The notes beneath the pieces are model-generated. The model saw nothing but the letters and a program-made list of their open reading frames with translations. It made no database searches and was not told the origin of the DNA. From Amylostereum areolatum (taxonomy: Eukaryota > Basidiomycota > Agaricomycetes > Russulales > Stereaceae), in assembly GCA_012932865.1 (NCBI GenBank), contig SAXG01000110.1, positions 1 to 64,000 of the forward strand: DNA of 64,000 bases. The letters run 5' to 3'. Below, piece after piece: positions 46,371 to 55,524 of the stretch (the stretch's first letter is position 1; each line of letters starts with the position of its first letter). Both the position numbers and the translations under genes were made by a program.

Positions 46371-49300
46371 TTAATCTACGTCGTGAGGATCCCAGTACCG
46401 AATAACCCCGGGGCCAAGCTCGCCATCAAATGCGGTACGGGCTCTCTCGGCATACTCAGTCCAATTCGCCATCATCCTCTCGGCAGTGCAGATGTGTCCC
46501 GGGGCTTTTGGGCGAGCTGACAGCATTGTGTCTCGACGGCCTTCCCACTCCTTCGCCAGAAATCGGAAGCTGGAGTAGGTCATACCCATTTCTGCCTTCA
46601 AGATGATAATCTCCTCCTCCACTCGGTCTAGAGACATTCTAGTCTCCAGCCACTTTTTCTTGAAGACTAGAGAATTCGTCAAGCGCATCCATGAGACAAA
46701 AAGAGGTACCAACATTCGCCAAGGTACTGACTCTCATCTGAATCGCTAGGTATATCCATCGTCCAAAACCAGGCGAGATTCATTTTCCAGCTCATGGGAT
46801 CGTTTGGATCGATACTCCTGGTTGAGATGAGCATATCTTCTTTTTTCATTGCCTGGAAACGTTCTTTCTGTGCCGAGGTCCAACCCAATCGCTCCATGTC
46901 TTCTCGGCAGCATGCATACTGCTGCGCATGCAGCCGGACCGTCTTGTTGAGGGAATGCACGGCATTCATACCCCGGGTGTGTGACGAGACCCCTCTGGCA
47001 ACATTCTGCACTTTGCGAATTGCCACTCGATACTGGTTGGCTTTGTCGACCAAGCCAAGACAGATTTGCTGCAGGTGGTGGTCGGCACTCGTTTCCCGAA
47101 GTCGGAGCTCCATGTCAGCAAACTTTCTGTGATCAGGGTTGTCGCACCAGGTCTTGCCTCGTGCCGAAGGAATATCAACGGCTCTGTACTCTGGCTGCTG
47201 ACCCTCGGCAGAAAGTGTTGCTGATACCGAGCCCCATTCGTCCTCGGTATGAAGCTTCCGAAGGCGAACCGTATGAAGACGGTTGGGCGGGTGTCCAAGT
47301 CGCTCCCTGGCCATCTCGTTATGTTTTTGCACCTTGGTCGCCAGCTTATGACGCCAGAGGGCTACATTGGAATGCTCTCGCTCGGTATCGGGCATCTGAC
47401 TGACATAAGCCTGGAGCTGGAGCCTGGCAAAGAATTAATGTCTGCCGAACATAGTTTGATGATGGACTCACTGCTCTTCTTGGAGGGCAATCCCCTCAAT
47501 GATGCATTTCGCATCGCCAGGGTTCTCGCTGTTGCGAACCTCCTCAGAGATGAGCTCAATCTCAACTTCCTTTCGAGATACGTCTGCCGACATGTTAGCA
47601 AACTGAATGGACGTCCTGAGCTCGGGGGAAGCATACATTTTATATTCGTCGGCATAAACTTGTCCATGGACTTGGGGTCTTTCAAGCGCTCCTGCATCGC
47701 CTGCCGAATCTCTTCTGTCCAGTCGGCAATCTCCTCTTTGGTAATTGTTTCGTCAAGCTTGGCGAGGGCCTTCGTGCGCTGGCGAAGTACCTTCTGAGCC
47801 TTGCGCCATTTGCGGATGAGGGTCGGGACTGAGACAGTGAGCCTAGATATCAAGACAGAAATATAACCTACTCATCTGGGTCATTTTCTTCCAATTGCTG
47901 TCATTCATGTGAGCGTTGAGAGTTTCCGCTCGGTTCGCCAGCGACATCATTCGGCAGCATGTAGAAATCAAGTTGAGCAAAGCCCAGAGGGTTTCCAGGA
48001 TTTCGCCATCAATCAGTCCTATGCCTGGGATATATAGAGGATAGAACCGAGGGTGGCAGACATTGACGTGGGCATATATGTGCCAGATGCCGACACCTTG
48101 AAGAAACACTTCGAACTTTGGCAGGTTGAGATGTGGTGACTTGCCGATGCGCTTGGACAGGTTGATGTAGTGCTGGCAGGCTACATCATAGAGGTAGATT
48201 GCCCGGAGTATTCCCTCCATCTTGTGGTTCAAGGCATGCGTTAGGGTGTAGTCCATGTTCGCTTGCCTAAACTTTATCAGAGAGAGATAAAATGACGAGA
48301 ACAAGGCACATACTTTTCGCCTTTCTGCAGGTCACAAGCGCAGTGTGGCACAAAGCACCCGTGCCGACCACAGGCGGCAGCCGCGAGACCTGTCACATCC
48401 AGGTGTTTCTTGTCCGACTTCCCTTTGTGCTTGCTTGCCGTGTGGTCATGACAATCCGCTTTCTCCCAAGTCTACCGACAATGAAGTAGGTTTCCACGTA
48501 GCGACTAAAAGCTTACCGGGTCATCTTCCACTGCCACAGCGAGGTGCTCCTTGTACGGCCCTGGCGACACCATGAAGCCATTGCCAGCCGTCCAGTCGAT
48601 ATCATTGCCCGGCACACGGGACTTGACATGCTGTGCACTCATGTTCGCATCCATGGCTACCGAGCGTATGAATTTCCACCTAGAGGACAATGTGAGCTCC
48701 TCTTCCAGGAGGTGGGTGAGGAACTTACGAATCTGGCTCCTTCTCCCACCCCGGGAACAAGTTCACTCCTACTTGAGGACAGGTAACACAAAACCAGGCC
48801 AGCTCGCCATTGGAAGGTCGCTTGAAGATTAGAGTGTGTGCAAACCCAAACTGTTGCAGATTCCCGAGGTCGAGCCACTGCCGACGGATCCTCAATAGCT
48901 CGATCAGCCGAGTCTACCGAGAGTCAGAATCTGCTACCGAGACGTGGAGAGAAAGAAAATACCTTTGTTGTGTTGGGGGCTTCAGGCTTCGTCACTCGTC
49001 GAATCTTTCGCATGTATGCATTTGTAACCGTCTTGCACTCGAGGTTGTCTAACTGTGCATCGTCGAGACACCGAAAGGTGAATGCGGTCTTCGGCACGTC
49101 TTGACTTGCCGGGTACAGTCCGCAGGAAAGAAGTTGGCGATCCTCTGGCTCCCGAGGAGGTCCGCAAACACAGAAGCGCACACCAATATGATGCAAGCCT
49201 GAAGGGTCGACAAGCACCATGACTCTATTTTGAAAAAGGTCTGTCGTTGGCGCTTCATTGTTCGGTATGGGACCGTCGGTGGTATCTCCCTCCTTTGCAT

Positions 49301-50270
49301 CCGCCTCAGCCTCGACTTTGGCAGCATCCTCGGTATCATCGGCAGGATCCTTGGCGTAATCGGGGGGCTCGACTGGTACGCGAGGGTCATCAGGGTCATC
49401 GTCATCGTCAACAGTGAGGCCCTCCTCTTCGGGAACAAGGGCGCACATTGACAAATCCTTAAACGCTGCTGACGAGGATGCTGCCGAAGATGTGGCCGAG
49501 GTATCCCAAGAGCCCTGGATTTGAACTTCAACCTGTCGGGAGAGCTCGGGAATTGGATTCATAGGACATTCGTCTCCGTCGTGGCCCACACAGATGCATA
49601 CTCCAGCATCACGGAGCCAGGCGGGAGCATAGAACTTACCATTCCACCTTTGTACTCGGTGGAAGGGCGTGTACACATGGGTTTCCCGAAGGCAGAAAGA
49701 GCACATGTGCCGACCGCGAAAGCAGTTGCTGCATCGCCAAGTTGCCTCGTGATTTTTGCACCGTCGGCAGAGCTTGTCCGGGGGAGGGGCATCTCTTTCA
49801 ACAATCTTGTGAAGGTACGAGGCCTCTACGTCCAGCCACTCTCGCATATACATGACTGATGTCTGCCGAGCATCCCTGTCAGATGAATCTTAAGGCATAC
49901 AGCCCAAGCTACGCACCTTTCCTTGTGTGCTCGTCTCCCTAACGCCAAAGTCCTCCTCATCATCCCAGTAGTTGTCAACGAGAAACTCCTGTGGAATCCC
50001 ATACGAGTCAACGGGAGGCAGGTGGGTAGGGCCTGGGGCGGACGGTCCTGCCTGGGATGGGCCTGCCTGGGACGGGCCTGCCTGCGGCTGTGGAGAGGCC
50101 TTCTGGGATCGTCCACGCTTTGCTTTTGGCTTGTCGTCCCAGGGTATCAACTTCTCGGCTTTCTTGGACTTAACCCTGGTTTTGATACGAGCACCTCTTG
50201 AATTGTACGACTCTCTCTCGCTATATTCGCTAGAGGAGGGGGACTCGCGGCGACTTCGATTACGACGCAT
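46371..50270 (-). CDS. KDZ-family transposase with CxC2 cysteine cluster
   Basis: Exon 1 (50,270-49,917) is a basic/acidic leader. From residue 150 the CxC2 cluster appears (LCRRCKNHEATWRCSNCF, then CSFC), followed by THVYTPFHRVQRWNGKFY, which leads into the KDZ core. RFCVCG and LDNLECKTV, then RIRRQWLDL and WFCVTCPQVGVNLF, are typical. The catalytic acids are visible in AMDANMSA, YDVACQHY and DGEILETLWALLN, the D-D-E of the RNase-H-like fold. A zinc-binding CGRHGCFVPHCACDLQKGE lies between the first two. The C-terminal half is helical (LRKWRKAQ-like, FFKKKWLETRM) and ends at DPHDVD. About ten introns are needed, including a 44-nt one near 47,620-47,662 and a 43-nt one near 47,840-47,885. With them the frame is open throughout, so the enzyme appears intact. 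Confidence 0.9.
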
Positions 50271-50364
50271 GGTTTGACAGAAGAAGGGGGGAAAGGGAAA
50301 GGAATAACTGAAATTAGGAAGGTAAGGTATATAGAGACTTCAGGCCAAGGAACAATACTATCTG

Positions 50365-51697
50365 CTATCGATGTAAGAAATCTCCGACATAAGACCATTG
50401 TGGATAGGGGAGAGAGCAAGCTGTGTGTAATGGCTGTCTCATGTATCCTGCAATACACAAACGTTCTTCTAAACTTGCCGAGACACCGTGGAGGACGAAA
50501 TAACCTGAGAAAAGGGCTACTGAGCCCGAAGGCCATAAGCATCTGACACCGAACGAGTGAAGCTCAAGAACTGTGTCCGGAGAGCCGCCGAGTGACAGAA
50601 CCAAGTCATACCACTCGGGACAACTACTCGCATGGTCTCGGTGGGCTGGCGAGGCTCGGTTGCCAATGACTGCAACTACATTGAAAACAAATGCCCAATG
50701 TTGCAAATGGTCTGCAAACTCTGGATGTTGTCCAAGCCTAACGAGACATTCTCTGGTCACCGCGTACAGTTGAGGGTGGACAACAGCCAGGATAGCTGAA
50801 AGCAGGGCAGCATCCTCGGCAACTTCTTCCATCCAGCTGGCAACACTAGTCCAGTGCTTGCGAAGATCTTTTGAGGGTTGGATTTTGGATGAGAAGCCCT
50901 ACAAGACATTAAGCTAGAAGGAAAAGGATGTGAATAAATGTGTTACATTTTGTGCAAGATGGTGCCATGCGGGGGTGAAGTTCGCTGACCCTCTCGGCAC
51001 AGTCTTTGCTTGCTCGGCAGGCATGTAATAGGCTTCGTTGTCTCGCCAGTGACTTGCCGTGTCGCTAGGCCTGACCTGGGGCGCATGGGACTCCATTGCA
51101 TTGCGTATATGATGTACCGATGCTAGTAATCGAGCCTTGAAGGATGTGAGACAATGTGGGGAGATTATGAGAAGGGGGAATACCTGGGTTTTCTCAGAGA
51201 GTAAGCCTGGGAGAAGCCAAGCGAGAAGTTTGCCGGTTCGGTCGGTGACAACACACGCCCAGTTGACGGACTCTGCCAAGGGAGGGAATGCTTTGATGAA
51301 GTCTGCCTCGGCAAGCGGATTTCTTCCGTCCTGTGCTCCAATGCTGGCAACGTACTGTGTGGCATCAAAAGGGATGACGACTGGCGATGTATGAGTACCT
51401 CGGCAGCACATTGAGGACTGGGGACTTACTTTCTCTCCCGAGGGCTTCGGCAAGGTCTACAGCAATAGTCCGAAGCTCTTGCGCAAGCTGCCAACTGATG
51501 ACCGGGGGATGGGGTACTTCAGGGATAGGGAGATGGGAACGGGATGCAAGCTCTGCATGAAAGCAGCCGACGAGGTACTCTGCTGCCGAATCAGAAAGGA
51601 GCAGCTGCCAGTCCGAAGGAATAGGTGACGTGCACTCGTCGGCTGGCTTCCAGCCCATGAATAGATAAAAACGAGGGTGATTGAATTTGGAGATCAA
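50365..51697 (-). CDS. TET/JBP-type 2-oxoglutarate/Fe(II) dioxygenase
   Basis: Four exons (51,697-51,430, 51,380-51,184, 51,135-50,947, 50,898-50,365) give 395 residues in phase. The C-terminal double-stranded beta-helix carries the Fe(II) triad H304-x-D306 (in ASPAHRDHASSCPEWYD) and H355 (in FSGYFVLHGV). R372 (in AGYMRQ), 17 residues after the last His, is positioned for 2-oxoglutarate, close to the spacing in TET and JBP proteins. The HRD...PEWYDLVLSLG and SGSVALFSGYFVLHGV pattern matches the fungal TET/JBP class (Pfam 2OG-FeII_Oxy_6 as I recall). Family members oxidise 5-methylcytosine; activity here is inferred. It lies 94 bp downstream of the transposase start region, on the same strand. 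No lesions seen. Confidence 0.8.
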
Positions 51698-51837
51698 ATG
51701 GGTGGGTGGGGGTCTGAAAGTGGATGTTTGAAGATTGAGATCTTATAACAATCGGACATGAGGTAATGATTGCCGATGTCAATCGTCACATTGTGGTACT
51801 CTACTACTTAAGAGGGTTCGGTACAGCACACCCGGCG

Positions 51838-52845
51838 CTACATCTCCATCTTGGGAGAAATGGTATCACCTGCCAAAGACCCCTCGCCAGAATTCTCCTC
51901 GCCAGAATTCTCCTCGCCAGAATTCTCCTCGCCAGAATTCTCCTCGCCAGGATTCTCCTCGCCAATTCCCTGCCAAGCAAGGTGGTTTGCTCCTGTCAAC
52001 ACCCACATTCTATGCATGTCTTTGAGAACTTGCGACTCCTTCTCCACGGTGTCCTTCAGGTGGTTAACAAGGTCGGTTCGTCGTTCGAGAGAGTTGTTGA
52101 CAAGGTCTTCGTGCTGGCGAAGGACCCTTTCAATGTTGCGACGGGCTTGTCCCAATCCTACCGAGAGTTTAGGACAGAACCAGCAGGAGAAGACAAACTC
52201 ACCCGATGAGACTTCTGCCACATCTGGCAGGATCCTGGGCTCCTGGGAGGTTCCGCTTGCATGTCTTTCCTGCATCTCTTTGTAGTACTGACGAGCTCGA
52301 AGAGGCTACCTTTGTTAGAAGATGGGCAATGGGCTTGAATTCGAAAGAACTCACTGGATTTTCGAGCCACATTTCAACCGCCCGAATGGCGGACCGGCCT
52401 CTGCCACTCTGGATGACAAAATGCTCGGTCCACCAGTCGTTGACGGTTGTTCGGCATCCCTGAACCTCGGCACGGGTCAACGGACCCTTCGGTAAAAGTA
52501 CATCTAGGTCTTCTAAAGTTACATTTGGCGGAGGAGCATTGCAGAGATTGTATATATCCACGAGCCAGGGATTCTGGCTCAAATGCTGGGGCGTCTCGAC
52601 CAAAAACTGGCCGGTCAGTCTGATTATGTCACTCTGAGAGATCATGAGAGATTTGTGTTTAAGTGGGGAAAGACATAACCTACCGCCTCGGCACGAAGAC
52701 CCTCGCGAAAACAATCCGGGATGTTCCTAGGCGTGGCGAGGTCTTGGCGCATACGGCGTAGCCAAGATGTGGCAGCATATATCTCGGCAACATGAATGAA
52801 TTCTTCGTAGGAGGGGTCGAGAACGATGGTGGCAACGGTTGACAT
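51838..52845 (-). CDS. KDZ-element protein of unknown function with GEENS repeats
   Basis: Four exons (52,845-52,684, 52,633-52,355, 52,287-52,203, 52,157-51,838) give 281 residues. A helical N-terminal half (SYEEFIHVAEIYAATSWLRR, RTTVNDWWTEHFVIQSGRG) leads to a coiled-coil-like stretch (RRNIERVLRQHEDLVNNSLE). An acidic tail follows, built of six 15-bp repeats encoding GEENS/GEENP. No known domain recognised. It lies 140 bp upstream of the dioxygenase on the same strand and could share a regulatory region with the plus-strand gene that starts at 52,995. Confidence 0.65.
51888..51966. repeat. 15-bp tandem repeat, about 5 copies, inside a coding exon
   Basis: The unit CTCCTCGCCAGAATT recurs in tandem with one A/G variant. 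It encodes the acidic GEENS repeats of the minus-strand protein. Confidence 0.9.
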
Positions 52846-52994
52846 GAGTGCAAGTGGTCAAGAGAGAGGTCTGCAATCCGATTATGAGAAGTGTTCGGGA
52901 ATTGCCTGGTGTCCCGAAGGGCTGGGCATTTGTCTTGTGTCCCGAGCATTTCTGTCACATCTGCCACATCACGCCCCTCTGCTTTCCTCCCTCC

Positions 52995-53844
52995 ATGGCA
53001 TCCCCTATTCCGCCTTCTGTGTCCCAATCCTCCTTGATCGAAATGTGTGCAGCGGATATGGTTGAATACCTAGGTTCTCGGATAGGGCAAGCAGCTCGGT
53101 GGTTATCCGAAACCTCGTCCCGACGGTGTACCGACGAGGATCCCGAGAGTGGTGACTTCAAAAGTGCATGGGATCATGATCCATACGTCAAAGTTTGTGT
53201 ACAACATGAGCTGGTGGGTCGTTCTATGTGTTTCTGGAATGTTGGCTTACCTGTCTTAGAACCTGATCATGACAGTGATCGGGGTAGCACGCATGCGAGG
53301 AATGGCCCTTCAACCAAATCAAATTGTACGGAATGCTCATCAATACCTGTCTTTCGGGGGGGAACCGGGCTTGTGGAGCGACATCCCTCGCCTTGCCCTT
53401 GAGCTGGGAGAGCCCCCGGAGGCGATGGTTGTTCTGCCTGGGTGGTGGTTTTTTGCGGAGGCCGGGAAGACGTACGATGCAGTGGATGGTTTCATCGAGT
53501 TCCTGGAGAACGCGATGCTTTCGGTACATTTGCTTTTCCTTGGGCGACTCGTAGCTGACATTGTTCAGGACCCTGGGTTGGATGGGCTTGAAGAATGGCT
53601 TCAAAGGGCTGAGGCTCTTCGCACCGCCATCATAGAGGTTGCCGAGGAGGTGGGAGAGCAGCGAGACTGGGCTGTTGAGCAACGGAAGGACTATGCCGAG
53701 CGTTTGGCAAAGGTCACACTAAGGTGGAAAGTCGTGGCGAGTGCGATGGCTGAAGTCAAGGCGACGGCAGGTAACTCAGGTGGTAAACTGGGTGGGGACG
53801 GGGATGTGGAGATGGAGGACGGTACGAGCTCCATTGTTTCATAG
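52995..53844 (+). CDS. KDZ-element small protein of unknown function
   Basis: Two exons (52,995-53,213 and 53,260-53,844) give 267 residues. The protein starts MASPIPPSVSQSSLIEM, has a helical, amphipathic middle (VEYLGSRIGQAARWL; LGRLVADIVQDPGLDGLEEW) and a coiled-coil-like stretch (EEVGEQRDWAVEQRKDYAERL), and ends in an acidic tail. Two hydrophobic patches (MVVLPGWWFFAEAG; LSVHLLFLGRLV) are not long enough to be clear membrane helices. No known domain recognised. It is the rightmost gene of the transposon and reads toward the right end. Confidence 0.65.
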
Positions 53845-53929
53845 CTACTTTGGAAGACAGAGTAGTTTCTATTTCGGTGTGGCGAGTGTAACAAAAGTGA
53901 AAGTGTACCGAGTGGCGAGGGTACAAAAG

Positions 53930-54019
53930 CGTACCGACGGGGGAACACGTACCGACAGGGGAACATGTACCGACAGGGGAGTGCGTACCGACGGGGGAGT
54001 GCGTACCGACGGGAAAGGG
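53930..54019. repeat. Subterminal 18-bp tandem array, 5 units
   Basis: Units start at 53,930, 53,948, 53,966, 53,984 and 54,002, each beginning CGTACCGAC or TGTACCGAC and continuing with a purine-rich half. Every unit contains the TACCGA motif found throughout the element. The array lies about 130 bp inside the right terminal repeat, where transposase-binding repeats are often found. Confidence 0.85.
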
Positions 54020-54039
54020 AATCCTAACGAGGGGAAGGG

Positions 54040-54102
54040 ATGATCGGCTTCGGTAGTTCTCCCTACCCGATCATTTGGCCACTCCCGAATGAGTGTCGGG
54101 AG
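54040..54102. promoter_or_regulatory. Two hairpins beside the right terminus
   Basis: ATGATCGG (54,040-54,047) pairs with CCGATCAT (54,067-54,074), with an inner GTAG/CTAC pairing. CTCCCGA and TCGGGAG (54,082-54,102) form a second hairpin with a 7-nt loop. They lie between the tandem array and the terminal repeat. Confidence 0.6.
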
Positions 54103-54144
54103 AGAATAGAGATCACGTGGGGTTGTACCTGGAGGGGGGGGGCA

Positions 54145-54166
54145 GCGGCCGCAAGCGGTCGAGCCG
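54145..54166 (-). repeat. Right terminal inverted repeat of KDZ element
   Basis: The exact reverse complement of 28,725-28,746. A run of Gs (54,133-54,142) flanks it on the inner side. Confidence 0.9.
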
Positions 54167-54505
54167 ATACTGACGAAATATGTACACCTGCGGTCCTACA
54201 TATCTATCTAAGGTACCCTACCATAAGGTGTGATCGAACGCCACTGATGACGCCCAACGTGACTTACGTTACTTTCAATTTGCGGTCGCGGACGAAGTCC
54301 ACATCTTTCGAGCGGATCCTTAGGTTTGCTTCATGTAATCTGCCAGTGGTAAGCCGCTTGGGATTTCTGCTTGAAGGCTGTCCGTGCCATGGATTAAGTA
54401 CACTGCCATATGGCCATCGTTCCGGGGTTATTAGGATCTTCATCGACATATTTAAAGCTCGAACGACAAACGCAACCAGCTCAGAACAACTCTTCCGCGG
54501 CCAAA

Positions 54506-55524
54506 ATGCGCCCTCTTTCACGTCGCTTCACGTTCTTTTCCCTTGCTCTCTTGACCTTCGTCCTGAGCACACAGACCTCTGCATCCGCATCATCCACCCG
54601 CCCGACGCATCCCCCCCCTTTCCCCGTAACTACCAGCGGCCGAGACGTCAAGCCCATATGCGTACCCATCTTCGTCTCCGAAACTAGTACCCCCGCTTCC
54701 ACCACCACCCCTTCTCTCGAAGAGACGCCCTTCTTGACATTCATCCCTCTTAGAATGGGATCAGATGCGTCTCCCACAGACGTCACGGGATTCGAGGTCA
54801 CATTCGAGGAATTCGCGGGTCCACCGTCCGGATGTTCCGTGATCTCCTGCGTGGAGACGTGCATCCAAAAAGCGGACGGCACGGCGACCACAACATGTTC
54901 AACGGTGGCTCCGACGGCCGGACGCCTCTTTTCATCTTCCATCGGAAGCTCCAACGCCAACCACGTCGACGAAGCCTCTTCGATTGATTCCGTCCGCGAC
55001 GGAGCCAGCGATTCTCATGTTGGCGCCGATGTCGGCCTCGACAAGGCGAAAAAGCCAACGAACACTCAGGCTGTGATTGACTTCATTCCCCCGTCGCTCG
55101 GTACGTGGTCCTCCATACAATTTTGGGCGTCGACGTTGACAGTCCCCCTGCATTGTAATCAGCGCTACTCGCCGTGGTGCTTACTGTTGCATATGGGTAC
55201 AACCATGCGCTGAATGGTTTGAAAATTCTAATGCGGGGTCAGTAGTCCCCCCTTACCCCGACATTGTTCTAGACCCTTTCTAATTTTGTGAACTACCTGC
55301 TAGGTGTGGCGGCTGGCGCCGCCTACTTCCTCCACCTCTTCTCCGACGCTGCTGATGCCGTATGTCTGCTGATCCCCGCTCGCCGTCGTGTGGAGCCGCC
55401 TCGGTTGGACGCCCGCGCCCCGTACCAGATACTCCCTGAAGGAGTCTATGCTATCCCTGGGAGGACAGTGGTTGAGCCGGCGGGATACATTGTTGCACCC
55501 GCACACATGATGGAAGAACCTTGA
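54506..55524 (+). CDS. Small secreted/membrane protein with short C-terminal tail
   Basis: A clear signal peptide (MRPLSRRFTFFSLALLTFVLS) is followed by a Ser/Thr/Pro-rich ectodomain with a few cysteines (GCSVISCVETCIQK). Exon 2 encodes a membrane segment (ALLAVVLTVAYGYNHALNG), and exon 3 begins VAAGAAYFLHLF and ends in a tail carrying RRRVEPPRLDARAPYQ and a final HMMEEP. Introns of 60-85 bp join in phase. No known family recognised. The layout resembles the gene at 25.6 kb on the other side of the transposon. A cell-surface role is plausible but inferred. Confidence 0.65.

Larger units (their letters stand above)
28725..54166. mobile_element. KDZ-superfamily DNA transposon with cargo, 25.4 kb
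   Basis: The element is bounded by identical 22-bp inverted repeats, starting CGGCTCGACC and ending TTGCGGCCGC, with a further 7 bp outside that still match at 5 positions. It contains a KDZ transposase, a TET/JBP-type dioxygenase and five other genes. It was later hit by a chromovirus; without that insertion (7,520 bp including one copy of the target duplication) it would be about 17.9 kb. KDZ elements carrying TET/JBP genes are known from basidiomycetes (Iyer and colleagues, 2014). No target-site duplication could be matched at the ends. Confidence 0.85.

Noticed and set aside
47600..47670. Apparent frameshift in the KDZ transposase after KSMD
   Set aside because: A 44-nt GT-AG intron (donor GTTTAT, acceptor GAGCTCAG) joins the two frames in phase, so no lesion is needed.
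28725..54166. Starship-type giant element
   Set aside because: No DUF3435 tyrosine-recombinase captain is present at either end; a DDE-type KDZ transposase and terminal inverted repeats are.
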